Program-made: the position numbers and the translations under genes | Assembly: GCF_000212855.1 (NCBI RefSeq) | Contig: NZ_GL890993.1 | Coordinates: 1 to 64,000, forward strand | Direction: 5' to 3' | Source: Streptococcus sanguinis SK355 | GTDB taxonomy: Bacteria; Bacillota; Bacilli; Lactobacillales; Streptococcaceae | DNA: 64,000 nucleotides | In this document: piece after piece, positions 8,786 to 19,930 of the stretch | Layout of the letters: the number at the start of each line of letters is the position of its first letter | How positions within the stretch are numbered: position 1 is the first letter of the stretch | The notes under the pieces: model-generated | Seen by the model: only the letters and a program-made list of their open reading frames with translations | What the model was told of the DNA's origin: nothing | The model's database searches: none

Positions 8786-8826
8786 AAAACATCCGTTTTA
8801 AGATAAAAAACTTAAAATGGATGGTT
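8786..8826 (-). terminator. Terminator of the stkP operon
   Basis: CATCCGTTTTAAG (8790-8802) / CTTAAAATGGATG (8811-8823), one internal mismatch. Read on the minus strand it ends in a run of T, separating stkP from liaF. Confidence 0.8.
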
Positions 8827-8832
8827 TATTAA

Positions 8833-10686
8833 TCAACTATCAGATGAGCTAGAACTAGTTCCATGTCCGCTATCTTCAGACGATGAGCTGCTCTTTGAGT
8901 TGCTACTAGACGATGAAGATGACGAGCTAGATGACGATGGTGTTGTTGCTTCTGTCACGTAAAGAGTGATTTTTTCATTGGACTTGAGGTCAATTGTCTG
9001 ACCTGCCGCAGGTGACTGGGAAGTTACCAAGTCAGCCTGAGTCGAAGTGACTGAACGGTCAACAACTCGCTCAATTCGAGACGAAGAAATTCCCATTTGA
9101 ATCAAGTAAGAACGGGCATTGGCGTAGGTGTACTGCATGCTGCCAAAGTCAGGCATGGCCACACTAGTCACTGCTTTCGCCACTGTCAGCTTGATCTTAT
9201 GATTAGAAGTCAAATCATAGGTCGAACCAGCTGCCGGCGACTGGCGAATGACCTGACCTGGCTCGTACTCGTCCGATTCTTCCTCAACAATCTCAATCAA
9301 TTTCTCAGAAACATTATAGTTTGTTTTCAGATTTTCAACTACGGCTGATTTTGCTTGACCGACATAATCTTCCATCACAAAGGTCTTGGGTCCCTTGGAG
9401 ATAATCAGGTCAATCTTGCTGCCTTCGCGGCGCTGACTATTGGCCTGTGGATCAGTTTTAATTACTTTGCCGGATTCGACATTGTCGCTGTATTCTTCCT
9501 TTTCCTCTCCGACAACCAGCTTCTTAGCTTCAATAGCGGAGCGAGCCTCTGCTACAGTCTGACCAGAAACATCTGGCACGCTGGTGTTAGACGGGCTGTT
9601 ATAGAGAAGGACGACAAAGGCAGCCAAAACCAATAGGATAGCAAAGAAAAGAACCTTGTAACGCGTTCTCAAACGGCGTTTCTTTGGAGCTTTCTTAACC
9701 GCATCAGATGTCTCTTCCTTGACTTCAGCAGCTTCCACTTTAGGCGGCGTTGACTTAACAGGTGGAACTGCCGGCTGAGGTACAGGTGAGATTTTTGGCA
9801 AGGTCTTGGTGTCTGCTTTCGCAACATCATCAAAGACTAATTTCTTTTCATTACGGCGCTCGTAGGATAAGCTGCTGGACAAGTCAACATACATCTCTGC
9901 AACTGACTGATAACGATCCGTCAGTTTTTTGGCTGTTGCCTTAATGACCACATTTTCCAAGGCTTGAGGCACATTAGGATTTTCAGAAATGATGGATGGC
10001 AGCGGCTTTTGGAAATGCTGCAAGGCAATCGTAACGGCACTATCCCCGTCATAAGGGATATGACCAGTCAGCATTTCATAAAAAATAATCCCCATCGCAT
10101 AAATATCACTCTGAACAGTTGCTTTAGAGCCACGTGCCTGCTCAGGCGATAGATAATGAACTGAACCTAGCATTGAGTTAGTCTGAGTCAGACTTGTCTC
10201 CGCAAAGGCCACCGCAATCCCAAAGTCTGTTACCTTGGCATTGCCATCTGGGGTTAAGAGGACATTTTGTGGTTTCAGGTCACGATGGACAATACCGCGT
10301 GTATGCGCTAGGCGCATTGCCAGCAAGATTTGTCCCATGATTCTGACTGCTTCTTCATTTGAAATCGGAGAATTCTCTTTGATATAGCGCTTGAGGTCCA
10401 GACCCGCCACGTATTCCATAGCCAGATACTGCTGGCCATCTTCTTCCCCAATATCAGTAATCCGAACGATGTGCGGATGGTCCAAGTCAGCCATCGCCTT
10501 AGCTTCCCGCTGGAAACGCGCGACAGCGATAGGATCTGTCTGGTAATTGGTCCTAAGAACCTTTACCGCAACTTCCTCACCATCCAAAATCAAGTCCTTG
10601 GCCAGATAGACATCTGCCATGCCTCCGCGGCCAATCTGCTTGATGATTTTATATCGCCCGGCAAAGATTTTGCCGATTTGAATCAT
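8833..10686 (-). CDS. stkP: StkP/PknB eukaryotic-type Ser/Thr kinase with PASTA domains
   Basis: A 617-residue membrane kinase that senses peptidoglycan and controls septal wall synthesis. The kinase domain (about 12-270) has [10 protein letters not shown], the catalytic lysine K42 in [14 protein letters not shown] and DFGIA. A transmembrane helix lies at about 347-366. Three extracellular PASTA repeats follow (roughly 370-435, 437-508, 510-583), each ending in a segment such as [10 protein letters not shown]. The pneumococcal protein has four, so this one is shorter. The end is an unusual serine-rich tail. It overlaps phpP by four bases. MapZ, a known StkP substrate in pneumococcus, is encoded in the same window. 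Confidence 0.96.
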   Translation of the reverse strand: MIQIGKIFAGRYKIIKQIGRGGMADVYLAKDLILDGEEVAVKVLRTNYQTDPIAVARFQREAKAMADLDHPHIVRITDIGEEDGQQYLAMEYVAGLDLKRYIKENSPISNEEAVRIMGQILLAMRLAHTRGIVHRDLKPQNVLLTPDGNAKVTDFGIAVAFAETSLTQTNSMLGSVHYLSPEQARGSKATVQSDIYAMGIIFYEMLTGHIPYDGDSAVTIALQHFQKPLPSIISENPNVPQALENVVIKATAKKLTDRYQSVAEMYVDLSSSLSYERRNEKKLVFDDVAKADTKTLPKISPVPQPAVPPVKSTPPKVEAAEVKEETSDAVKKAPKKRRLRTRYKVLFFAILLVLAAFVVLLYNSPSNTSVPDVSGQTVAEARSAIEAKKLVVGEEKEEYSDNVESGKVIKTDPQANSQRREGSKIDLIISKGPKTFVMEDYVGQAKSAVVENLKTNYNVSEKLIEIVEEESDEYEPGQVIRQSPAAGSTYDLTSNHKIKLTVAKAVTSVAMPDFGSMQYTYANARSYLIQMGISSSRIERVVDRSVTSTQADLVTSQSPAAGQTIDLKSNEKITLYVTEATTPSSSSSSSSSSSSNSKSSSSSEDSGHGTSSSSSDS

Positions 10687-11423
10687 GCCTTATCCTCCTT
10701 GTCAAAGCGAACCAGAGCAACTGTGATGTTATCTAGCCCTCCAGCATTGTTGGCAAAGCGAATTAAGGTTTGTGTTTTTTCAGACAGGCTGATGTCGCTG
10801 CTGACAATGTCACAAATTTCACTGTCTGAAATCATATTAGTCAGACCGTCACTGTTGAGCAGAAGGTAGTCACCATCTTCCAAGGTAATCATGCCATAGT
10901 CAGGCTGTACTTCGTCTTTTTGACCAATAGACTGGGTAATGATATTCTTCTGCGGATGACGCTCTGCTTCTTCTGGAGTAATCTGTCCAGCTTTCAACAA
11001 AGCATTAACAAGCGAGTGATCATTGGTCAGCTGGCGGTATTCATCACCGCGAATCAAGCCGATGCGAGAATCACCGATATGGGCATAGATGGCTTGATTA
11101 TCAATGATAGCCAAGGCTTCCAAAGTCGTGCCCATGCCCTTGTATTCTTCATCTTGACCAAATTGATGAATGCGCTGATTTTCCTCTTCCAAGTGCTCCG
11201 CAAACCATTCACGCACTTGATTCACCGAATCAATCTGTGTATCAACCCAGGCAGCTCCTAAGTCTGTCACAGCCATTTCGCTGGCAATATTTCCAGCTCT
11301 GTGGCCGCCCATACCATCTGCCAAGATAATCAGGGTTTTGCCAGCCCGATTCACAAAAAGATTGGCATAATCTTGGTTATTTGTACGCTTTTGACCAACA
11401 TCTGTTAATAATGAAATTTCCAT
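10683..11423 (-). CDS. phpP: PhpP PP2C-type Ser/Thr phosphatase
   Basis: A 246-residue Mn/Mg-dependent phosphatase that reverses StkP phosphorylation. PP2C motifs are visible: [39 protein letters not shown] and SDGLTNMIS, with metal-binding aspartates in ADGMGG and SDGL and a late DNITVALV. It is cytosolic. It follows rsmB with an 18-base gap and overlaps stkP, the conserved arrangement rsmB-phpP-stkP. Confidence 0.96.
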   Translation of the reverse strand: MEISLLTDVGQKRTNNQDYANLFVNRAGKTLIILADGMGGHRAGNIASEMAVTDLGAAWVDTQIDSVNQVREWFAEHLEEENQRIHQFGQDEEYKGMGTTLEALAIIDNQAIYAHIGDSRIGLIRGDEYRQLTNDHSLVNALLKAGQITPEEAERHPQKNIITQSIGQKDEVQPDYGMITLEDGDYLLLNSDGLTNMISDSEICDIVSSDISLSEKTQTLIRFANNAGGLDNITVALVRFDKEDKA

Positions 11424-11441
11424 ACTGTCAGTTTCCTCCTC

Positions 11442-12758
11442 TTATTCCGATATCTTCCTAAATTGACTGATAAAAAATCCGTCGCTTTCATATAATTCCG
11501 GCGTAATCAAGATACAGCCGTCTTTGACGATATCTTTTCTTTCATGGTCTAATAAGACTTGCTCAAAATTCGGATGGCTGGCCAGAAATTTTTCGACAAC
11601 CTCAAAATTCTCTTTAGCCATAATCGTGCAAGTACTATAAGCTATTATACCACCTTTACGTAGACTTTGACAAACGCTGTCTAGTATATCCAGCTGAATT
11701 TTTTGTAAATTCTCAAAATCTGCATTTTCTTTATTATATTTTATATCTGGTTTGCGGCGAATTAAGCCAATACCAGAGCAAGGAGCGTCCACCAGGATTT
11801 TATCGAAAGCATCTGGGCCAAAAATCTCAAATACCTTGGTCGCGTCTAGCTTTTTAGTAGTGACTTTATCTGCCAAGCCCAGCCTTTTTGCATTTTCTTC
11901 TACGAGCTCTAACTTATGATCGTAGAGGTCCAAGGCTGTAATGTGGCCGCTCGTCAGATAGGAAGCCATGTGGACAGTCTTACCGCCCGGTGCACTGCAG
12001 GCATCCAGGATCTGCTCCTCTCCTTCGATGGACAAAGTAGGAGCCACCAGCTGGCTAGACTCATCCTGAATCGTAATCACTCCGCTTTCAAAGAGCTGAT
12101 GCCCAGCAAAATGCCCCTGTCTCTTAACCAAAGCTGACGGAGATAAGGGAGAGTCCTCAGCCCCTAAAAGCTGGCGAAGCTCTGCCTTGCGCGACATATC
12201 TGTCACGCGAATACTGGCCTTGCTGCAAACAAAGAGACTGGCAAAGATAGCTAGAGCTCTTTCTTCGCCATACTCTTCTATCAATGCTTTGACCAGCCAG
12301 ACCGGCAGAGAATACTGGATCGAATAGCGTTTGTTTTTACGCTTGATTGTTTTAAAATCAGCTACATCCTCACGCTCAATCCTACGTAACAAGGCATTGA
12401 CAAATTTTTCGCTGCCGCGCTTACGGATTTTCGCAATTTCAACAGCCTCATGAACAACTGCGTGCTGAGGGATTTTATCCAGATAGAGCATCTGATACAG
12501 ACTGAGCTCAAGCAAAATGTAGAGCCAGTTATCTAATTTGTCCCTATCCTCAATCAGATGGGATAAATACCACTCCAGAGTGATTTTCCGAGCAACTGTG
12601 CCGTAAACCAGCTCTGTTACCAGACCTTTATCTGCTTGACTCAGTTGGCTTTGACTCAGCGCTCGGTTTATGGCGATATTGGAATAGGCTCCTTCTTCAA
12701 AAACTTCTTCCAAAATTTCCAAGGCCTGCCAACGGGCCTTTTTTTGCTTACTTTCCAA
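11442..12758 (-). CDS. rsmB: 16S rRNA (cytosine-967-C5)-methyltransferase
   Basis: A 438-residue RsmB/Sun protein that methylates C967 of 16S rRNA using SAM. The N-terminal NusB-like RNA-binding domain (about 1-140) precedes a Rossmann methyltransferase domain with SAM motif [10 protein letters not shown] and two catalytic cysteine motifs, DAPCSGIG and STCTI. It overlaps fmt by 11 bases, in the run priA-fmt-rsmB-phpP-stkP. Confidence 0.95.
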   Translation of the reverse strand: MESKQKKARWQALEILEEVFEEGAYSNIAINRALSQSQLSQADKGLVTELVYGTVARKITLEWYLSHLIEDRDKLDNWLYILLELSLYQMLYLDKIPQHAVVHEAVEIAKIRKRGSEKFVNALLRRIEREDVADFKTIKRKNKRYSIQYSLPVWLVKALIEEYGEERALAIFASLFVCSKASIRVTDMSRKAELRQLLGAEDSPLSPSALVKRQGHFAGHQLFESGVITIQDESSQLVAPTLSIEGEEQILDACSAPGGKTVHMASYLTSGHITALDLYDHKLELVEENAKRLGLADKVTTKKLDATKVFEIFGPDAFDKILVDAPCSGIGLIRRKPDIKYNKENADFENLQKIQLDILDSVCQSLRKGGIIAYSTCTIMAKENFEVVEKFLASHPNFEQVLLDHERKDIVKDGCILITPELYESDGFFISQFRKISE

Positions 12759-13683
12759 AAGTATCTCCTATGGACAGGCTGCGGCCCAGTCCATTCAAAA
12801 AATCAACGATAGCCATCTTGGGCTTACCAGCGGGCTGAACTGTCTTCAGCGAGAGAGCTCCCTGACCAGCTGCGACCACCAGTTCTTTTTTGCTAATAGA
12901 CAATATCTGTCCCGGCTGACCGCTGCCAGCTGCCATATCTGCTTCGTAAATCTTAAAGCGTTGCCCCTGCAGCAAGGTATGAGCTACCGGCCAAGGGTAC
13001 ATGCCGCGAATTTGATTGAAAATTTGGCGGTTTGTTTTGCTCCAGTCTATCCGCTCTTCTTCTGGGCTGATATTCGGAGAGAAAGTGACCTGGCTAGGAT
13101 CCTGCGGCTGAGGTGTAATCTGCCCTGCCCTATAAGCTGGCAGAACATCCAACAACAAATCTCGCCCGATAAGCGCCAATTTTTCAAAGAGAGTTCCAAC
13201 GTTGTCCGTCTCTTCAATCGGCGTCGCCTTGCTGGCTATCATATCTCCGGCATCCATTTCCTTGACCATTTCCATAATCGTAACACCCGCCTGCTCATCG
13301 CCGTTAATCAAAGCATAGTGAATAGGCGCACCACCTCGGTATTTAGGCAACAAGGAGGCATGAACATTCACCGCAAAGTCAACACTGTCCAGCAAGCAGC
13401 TAGGCAAAAACTGTCCGAAAGCAGCTGTGACAATACCATCTGCTTCTAAGTTCATCAACTCCTCTAAATCCGAGCTTTGAGCCAGCTTTTCCGGTTGATA
13501 AACCGGCAGCTTGTATTCCAAGGCTAATTCTTTTACTGGAGTCATGCGAATCTCTCTTTTACGGCCAACGGCCCGGTCCGGCTGCGTCACCACGGCTAAC
13601 ACTTGGTATTGACCATTGTCCAGTAGTCCTTTTAGGACAGTCGCTGAGAAGTCCTGTGTTCCCATAAATATTATTTTCATCAT
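12748..13683 (-). CDS. fmt: Methionyl-tRNA formyltransferase
   Basis: A 311-residue enzyme that formylates initiator Met-tRNA from 10-formyl-THF. The formyltransferase domain (about 1-190) has FMGTQDFS and the catalytic stretch [20 protein letters not shown]. The C-terminal OB-like tRNA-binding domain follows (about 205-311). Two adjacent ATG codons open the frame; there is no strong ribosome-binding site at ideal spacing, so the start could be either. Confidence 0.95.
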   Translation of the reverse strand: MMKIIFMGTQDFSATVLKGLLDNGQYQVLAVVTQPDRAVGRKREIRMTPVKELALEYKLPVYQPEKLAQSSDLEELMNLEADGIVTAAFGQFLPSCLLDSVDFAVNVHASLLPKYRGGAPIHYALINGDEQAGVTIMEMVKEMDAGDMIASKATPIEETDNVGTLFEKLALIGRDLLLDVLPAYRAGQITPQPQDPSQVTFSPNISPEEERIDWSKTNRQIFNQIRGMYPWPVAHTLLQGQRFKIYEADMAAGSGQPGQILSISKKELVVAAGQGALSLKTVQPAGKPKMAIVDFLNGLGRSLSIGDTFGK

Positions 13684-13766
13684 TTTTAACTATTGATTCC
13701 TTCTTTGTTCCTTCACTTATTATATCAGAAGTCGCCTGCAACAACCTTAATCTCGGCTAAAAAGCT

Positions 13767-16154
13767 TTACATAAAATTTTGTGGTTCATTATCAATTATC
13801 AGGCGTAAATCTTTATTGTCCCGATTCTGTGTCCAGTCTAATACTTGATTTAGTGTCGCCTGCAGCTTGTCTTCAAAGCGATATTTGAGCAAAATCTGAT
13901 AATGATAGAGATTGTGGGTACGGGCAATGGGCTTCGGCGTTGGACCTAGGATTTGCACTTTTTCTGACAGACTGCTCCGCAGAATATCCATAACCTCATA
14001 GGCTTTTCGCACTGCTGTCTCTTCGTTCTTGTGGGACAGGGTTAGACCGACCGTAAAGTAATAAGGCGGATAGCCTAGCTGCCGGCGAATTCCCATTTCA
14101 TAAGCATAAAAGCCCTCGTAATCCTGCTGCTTAGCAAACTCAATGGCATAATGATGAGGATTGTAGGACTGGATAAAGACCTGACCAGCCTTTTCAGCCC
14201 GACCAGCCCGGCCAGCCACCTGAGTCAGCAGCTGGAAAGTCCGCTCTGAAGAGCGAAAGTCCGGTAGATTAAGAGCTGTGTCTGCATTGAGAACACCAAC
14301 CAGCGTCACGTTTGGAAAATCCAATCCCTTGGCAATCATCTGGGTGCCTAAGAGGATATCGGCCTGCCCCTGGCCAAAGCTTTCTAAAATGGCTTCATGG
14401 CTGCCTTTCTTACGGGTCGTATCTACATCCATCCTCAAAATGCGAGCCTGTGGAAAGAGCTGAACCAACTCATCATAAGCTTTCTGCGTCCCAGTCCCAT
14501 AATAGCGAATGCTGCGGCTGGCACAGTTAGGGCAAGACTGAGGAATATTCTTAGTAAAACCACAGTAGTGGCAGTTCATGGTCTTGGTGTCCATATGCAG
14601 GGTCAGAGAAATATCACAGTTAGGACAGCTGTCAACGGTCCCACATTCCCGACACATAACAAAGCTGGAATAACCCCGCCTGTTGAGCATGAGAACCGTC
14701 TGCTCCCCCTTATCTAGACGATCTTGAATAGCCTCTAGCAGGACCGGGGTGAAATTACTGGCCTCATGCTGCCCGATATAATCCCGAAAATCCACCACTT
14801 CCACTTGAGGAATCTGCGCCAGCGGATTGGCACGCTTACTGAGCAGCTGAAAATCATAGACACCACGGCTTGCTCGGGCACGGCTCTCCAGGCTCGGAGT
14901 CGCCGACCCCAATACTAAAACAGCTTGATTGTACTGAGCTCGCAGGAGAGCCACCTCTCTGGCATGATAGCGAGGATTGGAATCCTGCTTGTAGGAGGAT
15001 TCATGCTCTTCATCAATGATAATGACTCCAATATTTGTCAGCGGAGCAAAAATAGCTGAACGCGCGCCGACAACAACCTGGGCAGCTCCTCGCTCCACCT
15101 TGCGCCATTCATCATATTTCTCACCATCAGACAGACCTGAATGCAAAATTGCAACTTGGTCGCCAAATCTAAAAATAAAGCGATCAGTAACCTGCGGAGT
15201 CAGAGAAATCTCTGGAACCAGCATAATAGCGGTCTTGCCTTGGGCCAGTGCCTCTGCAATGACCTGTAGGTAAACTTCGGTCTTCCCACTGCCTGTAACC
15301 CCTTCTAAGAGGACTGGCTGAGAATGACTCTGACCAATTTTCTGAGTGATTGCTGCAACCGCTACGGCCTGTTCATCGTTTAAGGTCAGACTTTGCTGCT
15401 GCCGCTCCTTTTGGAAATAAGCAGCAGAACGGCTGATTTCTCTATCTTCAATGCTAATTAGATTTTCTTTGATAAAGTAATTGATAATATCGCGCGAAAA
15501 GTTTTCTCGCAAATCAGCCAAGAGCTGGCTATCTCTCTGTTCCAGCAAGACTTCTTTTAATGCTTGTTTTTTCTTGGCTTGTCGGGGAAGGTCATGATTT
15601 TGCAGAGCGGTATGATTGACCTGATACCATTTCTCAGTCTTAATATGCTTCTTGTCCGTCGCCTGATACTCCAGCCGAATACGGCCAGTCTGGGTCAGTC
15701 GCATCAGCTTGGCCTGCCTCTTCTTGTCCAAATCAGAAAAGCGAAGACTGTCCTCCTGACCAAAGATAGCTGAGCGTTCCTCATCATTCAGCAACTCTGT
15801 CGGATAGAGCAGTTTATCATAACTGGAGTTGAGAAGACTAGGCAGCATGGCCTTTAAAAGGCTAATCTTATAAGAAAAGACTGACTTGCGCAGCTCATCC
15901 GCCAGCCAGAGCTGTTCCTGGTTTAGCACTGGCCTGAAATCAAGGACTTCCGCAATTTCCTTCAGCTCTTCTTGGCCTCCCGTCTCATCAAAGCCGACCA
16001 CAATCCCCTGAATCAGGCGATTTCCCTGCCCAAAAGGGACATGGACCCGCATGCCAGCTGCCAGCATCCCTGCAAACTCTTCTGGAATAGCATAGCTATA
16101 GGGCTTGTCCGTCTGCATCAGAGGAACATCTACAATAATCTTTGCTAGCTTCAC
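13767..16154 (-). CDS. priA: Primosomal protein N' (PriA helicase)
   Basis: A 795-residue replication-restart helicase that reloads the replisome at stalled forks. An N-terminal DNA-binding region (1-about 240) leads to helicase motifs LEGVTGSGKTEVYLQ, IIIDEEHESSY, LGSATPS and the late TQVAGRAGRAEKAG. A zinc-binding insertion carries eight cysteines: CRECG, CPNC, CHYCG and CPNC. Length is normal for streptococci. It lies 84 bases upstream of fmt. Confidence 0.96.
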   Translation of the reverse strand: MKLAKIIVDVPLMQTDKPYSYAIPEEFAGMLAAGMRVHVPFGQGNRLIQGIVVGFDETGGQEELKEIAEVLDFRPVLNQEQLWLADELRKSVFSYKISLLKAMLPSLLNSSYDKLLYPTELLNDEERSAIFGQEDSLRFSDLDKKRQAKLMRLTQTGRIRLEYQATDKKHIKTEKWYQVNHTALQNHDLPRQAKKKQALKEVLLEQRDSQLLADLRENFSRDIINYFIKENLISIEDREISRSAAYFQKERQQQSLTLNDEQAVAVAAITQKIGQSHSQPVLLEGVTGSGKTEVYLQVIAEALAQGKTAIMLVPEISLTPQVTDRFIFRFGDQVAILHSGLSDGEKYDEWRKVERGAAQVVVGARSAIFAPLTNIGVIIIDEEHESSYKQDSNPRYHAREVALLRAQYNQAVLVLGSATPSLESRARASRGVYDFQLLSKRANPLAQIPQVEVVDFRDYIGQHEASNFTPVLLEAIQDRLDKGEQTVLMLNRRGYSSFVMCRECGTVDSCPNCDISLTLHMDTKTMNCHYCGFTKNIPQSCPNCASRSIRYYGTGTQKAYDELVQLFPQARILRMDVDTTRKKGSHEAILESFGQGQADILLGTQMIAKGLDFPNVTLVGVLNADTALNLPDFRSSERTFQLLTQVAGRAGRAEKAGQVFIQSYNPHHYAIEFAKQQDYEGFYAYEMGIRRQLGYPPYYFTVGLTLSHKNEETAVRKAYEVMDILRSSLSEKVQILGPTPKPIARTHNLYHYQILLKYRFEDKLQATLNQVLDWTQNRDNKDLRLIIDNEPQNFM

Positions 16155-16214
16155 ATTCTCACCCCACTTTCCTAAACGTCATTACAGAAAAAATAAGATT
16201 GAGCATCCCCAACC

Positions 16215-16529
16215 TTAAATCTTCTCACCTTCTTCTTTTTCTTTAGCGATTTGCTCTTTAATCTTGCGTTCTTCTTCTTCTTTACGCAGGCGCTCTTCTT
16301 CTGCCCGACGGCGAACTGCCTCGCGTTTGCCTTCTGGATCTGGATGGATAACGACATTGCCGGATTCAATTTCTTCCAAAGCACAAAGAGTGGATTTGAC
16401 AGACTTGAATTCCTGCGTAGCAGGAGCTCCAGCTTCAAGCTCATGAGCGCGCTTAGCTTCTAAAATAACCAAGGAATATTTTGACGGAACCTTGTCCAGC
16501 AAAGTGTCAATAGACGGTTTTAACATCAT
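16215..16529 (-). CDS. rpoZ: RNA polymerase omega subunit
   Basis: A 104-residue omega subunit that helps assemble RNA polymerase. It begins [20 protein letters not shown] and contains [11 protein letters not shown], both typical. The C-terminal third is an extended, highly charged E/K/R helix ending in KEKEEGEKI, as in other streptococci. It lies 25 bases downstream of gmk; gmk-rpoZ is a conserved pair, followed by priA. Confidence 0.95.
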   Translation of the reverse strand: MMLKPSIDTLLDKVPSKYSLVILEAKRAHELEAGAPATQEFKSVKSTLCALEEIESGNVVIHPDPEGKREAVRRRAEEERLRKEEEERKIKEQIAKEKEEGEKI

Positions 16530-16554
16530 AATTTTCTACCTAATTTCTAACTTT

Positions 16555-17205
<651 letters not shown>

Positions 17206-17211
17206 CTATCT

Positions 17212-17240
17212 AGTGTAACAAAATTAGGCTGATATTTCAA
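17212..17240 (-). promoter_or_regulatory. gmk-rpoZ promoter
   Basis: The minus strand reads TTGAAA (17235-17240), 17 bases, TACACT (17212-17217), followed by AAGGAG and the gmk start. Confidence 0.75.
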
Positions 17241-17339
17241 GAGGATAGGAAGAAATGTATGTGTCTAGAGTTTTGAGAAAATAGAAAAAATAAGCAAGCA
17301 ATCATACGGAAAACAAAATAGACCAGCAGATAATTTAAG

Positions 17340-17372
17340 AAAAAAGCAATCTGTTACCAGACTGCTTTTTTT
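17340..17372 (-). terminator. Terminator of rny
   Basis: AAAAAGCAATCTG / CAGACTGCTTTTTT hairpin with a four-base loop and one mismatch, just after the rny stop. Confidence 0.8.
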
Positions 17373-17374
17373 CT

Positions 17375-18988
17375 TTATTTTGCGTAGTCGACGGCACGCA
17401 TCTCACGAATAACCGTTACCTTGATATTGCCTGGATATTCCAAGTTGTTTTCGATCTTTTCACGCACATCGTGCGCCAAAATCGTAATCTTGTCATCCTT
17501 AATCTTGTCCGGCTGAACCATAATCCGGATTTCCCGGCCAGCTTGTAAAGCAAAGCTGTTCTTGACACCCTTGAAGCTATTAGCGATTTCTTCCAAATCT
17601 TGGAGACGCTTGATATAGCTTTCCAGGGATTCACTACGAGCACCTGGTCGAGCAGCACTGAGAGCGTCTGCTGCAGCTACGATAACGGCAATGACACTTT
17701 CTGCTTCCACATCTCCGTGGTGGCTGGCAATCGTATTAACAACGATTGGATGCTCCTTGTACTTACGAGCTAGTTCTGTCCCGATTTCCACGTGGCTGCC
17801 TTCAACCTCCCGGTCAATAGACTTGCCAATATCATGGAGAAATCCAGCACGGCGGGCTAAATTGGCATTTTCACCAAGCTCACTAGCGATAATACCGGAA
17901 AGTTTGGCCACCTCAATAGAGTGCCGAAGGACGTTCTGACCATAAGAAGTACGGAACTGCAAGCGACCCATGATTTTCATCAAATCAGGATGCAGGTTAG
18001 GAGCTCCGATTTCATAAGCTGCGGCTTCCCCGTACTCACGGATGCGATTATCAATTTCCAGACGGTTCTTCTCAACCAACTCCTCAATTCGGGCTGGGTG
18101 AATACGGCCGTCTTTCAAGAGTGCTTCCATAGTCATACGAGCGATTTCGCGGCGAATCGGATCAAAACCTGAGAGAGTAACAACCTCTGGCGTATCATCA
18201 ATGATGACATCAATACCAGTCAGACTCTCAAAAGTCCGAATATTGCGACCTTCCCGGCCAATAATCCGCCCCTTCATACTGTCATCTGGCAGATGCACCG
18301 TTGAGTTGGTTTGCTCGGCGACATAATCACCAGCAATCCGCTGCATGGCTTGGACCAAGATATTCTTGGCAACCTTATCAGACCGCTCTTTGATATCTTG
18401 CTCCGCATCCCGAATCCTAGTCGCAATCTCTTTAGAAAGCTTGTCTTCGGTCTGCGTCAAAATAATATCACGCGCTTCTGTCTGCGATAGCGAAGCAACT
18501 CGCTCCAGCTCTGCTGCCTTCTGCTTTTCAAGTTCCGCTACTTGTTCTTCACGCGCATCAATGTGTTTAGATTTATCTGAGAGACTTTGTTCTTTTTGCT
18601 CCAAAGCCTTTTCTTTGTTGCTTAAATTATCGTCTTTGCGGTCAAGGGTAGAAGCGCGCTCTGTCAAGCGGCTTTCGATTTGTTTCAACTCTTGACGTTC
18701 AGACTTAAATTCTGCATCAACTTGTTCACGATATTTTCTGGCTTCTTCTTTTGCCTCCAAAAGTGCTTCTTTTTTAAGCGAACTTGTTTCCCGCTTGGCT
18801 TCTTTGATAATCAAATCAGCTTCGCGTTCAGCTTGTCCGCGTAAATTGGTTGCTTCTTGTTCAGCATTTAAAAGAGTAAGCTCTGCAGCTTCTTTAGATG
18901 ATTTCATCTTAGCCGAGACACTTACATATCCAATCACTAAACCAATGATGGCAGCAAAAACAGACATAATTATAGGAAATAGGTCCAT
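17375..18988 (-). CDS. rny: Ribonuclease Y
   Basis: A 537-residue membrane-anchored endoribonuclease that starts bulk mRNA decay in Firmicutes. It has an N-terminal transmembrane helix (about 5-25), a long charged coiled coil (about 28-220), a KH RNA-binding domain (about 225-290; [15 protein letters not shown]) and a metal-dependent HD domain (about 350-450) with the signature [11 protein letters not shown]. Length is normal. It is a single gene with its own promoter and terminator. Confidence 0.97.
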   Translation of the reverse strand: MDLFPIIMSVFAAIIGLVIGYVSVSAKMKSSKEAAELTLLNAEQEATNLRGQAEREADLIIKEAKRETSSLKKEALLEAKEEARKYREQVDAEFKSERQELKQIESRLTERASTLDRKDDNLSNKEKALEQKEQSLSDKSKHIDAREEQVAELEKQKAAELERVASLSQTEARDIILTQTEDKLSKEIATRIRDAEQDIKERSDKVAKNILVQAMQRIAGDYVAEQTNSTVHLPDDSMKGRIIGREGRNIRTFESLTGIDVIIDDTPEVVTLSGFDPIRREIARMTMEALLKDGRIHPARIEELVEKNRLEIDNRIREYGEAAAYEIGAPNLHPDLMKIMGRLQFRTSYGQNVLRHSIEVAKLSGIIASELGENANLARRAGFLHDIGKSIDREVEGSHVEIGTELARKYKEHPIVVNTIASHHGDVEAESVIAVIVAAADALSAARPGARSESLESYIKRLQDLEEIANSFKGVKNSFALQAGREIRIMVQPDKIKDDKITILAHDVREKIENNLEYPGNIKVTVIREMRAVDYAK

Positions 18989-19035
18989 GTTTTTACTCCA
19001 AATCTATTTAATTGTTGAATTCAAAATTCCATACT

Positions 19036-19064
19036 ATTCTATCACAAATCTAAAAAATTCACAA
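19036..19064 (-). promoter_or_regulatory. rny promoter
   Basis: The minus strand reads TTGTGA (19059-19064), 17 bases, TAGAAT (19036-19041), followed by TTTGGAG and the rny ATG. Confidence 0.65.
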
Positions 19065-19229
19065 ACCTATTTTTTGAAATTCAAGAAAGCTTTTGTCCAA
19101 TTTTCACCGTCAAAATCATCAAAGTTTGTAGAAGCCTGTGCACTAAAACTTTTTCAAACCATAAGCAAGATTGTTCAAATTTTTCATTTTTCTAAAACTT
19201 AAACTTTATTCCCAAATAAAATTTTTTTA

Positions 19230-19238
19230 TGCTATAAT
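19230..19238 (+). promoter_or_regulatory. luxS extended -10 promoter
   Basis: TGCTATAAT, an extended -10 element. No good -35 is seen at 17 bases, which is usual for extended -10 promoters. Confidence 0.6.
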
Positions 19239-19352
19239 CAGAGAAGAAAAGGTGTATATGAGACAGGCTTTTTCTTCACTAACAAGACAAACCTATGGCT
19301 TGATATCACTAGAAAAACCTTCTCGCACTTGCTACATTGTAAAGGAGAAACC

Positions 19353-19835
19353 ATGTCTAAAGAAGTTATCGTTGAAAGCTTTGAGCTGGATCACACCATT
19401 GTCAAAGCGCCTTATGTTCGTCTCATCGGAGAGGAAACCGGTCCTAAAGGAGATATCATTTCCAATTTTGATATCCGTTTGGTTCAGCCTAATGAAGATT
19501 CAATCCCAACTGCTGGTCTGCATACCATCGAGCATTTGCTGGCCATGCTGATTCGCAAGCGCATTGATGGTATGATTGACTGCTCACCTTTTGGCTGTCG
19601 CACTGGTTTTCATATGATTATGTGGGGCCAACACAGTTCCAACCAGATTGCTCAAGTCATCAAATCCTGTCTAGAAGAAATCGCTGAGTCAACTAGCTGG
19701 GAAGATGTCCCTGGAACAACCATTGAATCCTGCGGAAACTACAAGGATCACAGCCTTTTCTCAGCTAAAGAATGGGCCAAACTTATTCTTAGCCAAGGAA
19801 TCTCAGATGATGCCTTTGAACGCCATGTGATTTAA
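19353..19835 (+). CDS. luxS: S-ribosylhomocysteine lyase (AI-2 synthesis)
   Basis: A 160-residue iron/zinc enzyme that cleaves S-ribosylhomocysteine to homocysteine and DPD, the precursor of autoinducer-2. Metal ligands are H57 and H61 in HTIEH and C127 in [10 protein letters not shown]; the catalytic cysteine is C82 in FGCRTGFH. The frame is open further upstream, but AAGGAG precedes the ATG at 19353 and this gives the exact family N-terminus and length. It is a single gene, convergent with mapZ. Confidence 0.97.
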   Translation: MSKEVIVESFELDHTIVKAPYVRLIGEETGPKGDIISNFDIRLVQPNEDSIPTAGLHTIEHLLAMLIRKRIDGMIDCSPFGCRTGFHMIMWGQHSSNQIAQVIKSCLEEIAESTSWEDVPGTTIESCGNYKDHSLFSAKEWAKLILSQGISDDAFERHVI

Positions 19836-19864
19836 AAAAGTTCTCGAAATCGAGAACTTTTTTT
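19834..19864 (+). terminator. Terminator of luxS
   Basis: AAAAAAGTTCTCGA / TCGAGAACTTTTTTT, a tight hairpin right at the luxS stop; the symmetric A/T flanks may also serve mapZ from the other side. Confidence 0.85.
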
Positions 19865-19930
19865 GTGCATGTATAATGAAATCCATCAACAAACTAGAAA
19901 GCCAGCTGCTGAAGAAATATTAACAGATGA

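Larger units (their letters stand above)
18989..19352. other. Divergent intergenic region between rny and luxS
   Basis: This 364-base AT-rich region holds the rny promoter (19036-19064), the luxS promoter (19233-19238) and a luxS leader of about 105 bases. No convincing coding sequence is seen; a plus-strand frame through it runs out of frame into luxS and looks accidental. Confidence 0.6.

Noticed and set aside
16172-16444. 90-residue minus-strand open frame over rpoZ
   Set aside because: It overlaps rpoZ in another frame; low-complexity lysine runs come from the E/K-rich omega tail read out of frame.
19171-19551. 126-residue plus-strand frame into luxS
   Set aside because: It enters luxS in the wrong frame; the true luxS start has a perfect ribosome-binding site and full-length homology.
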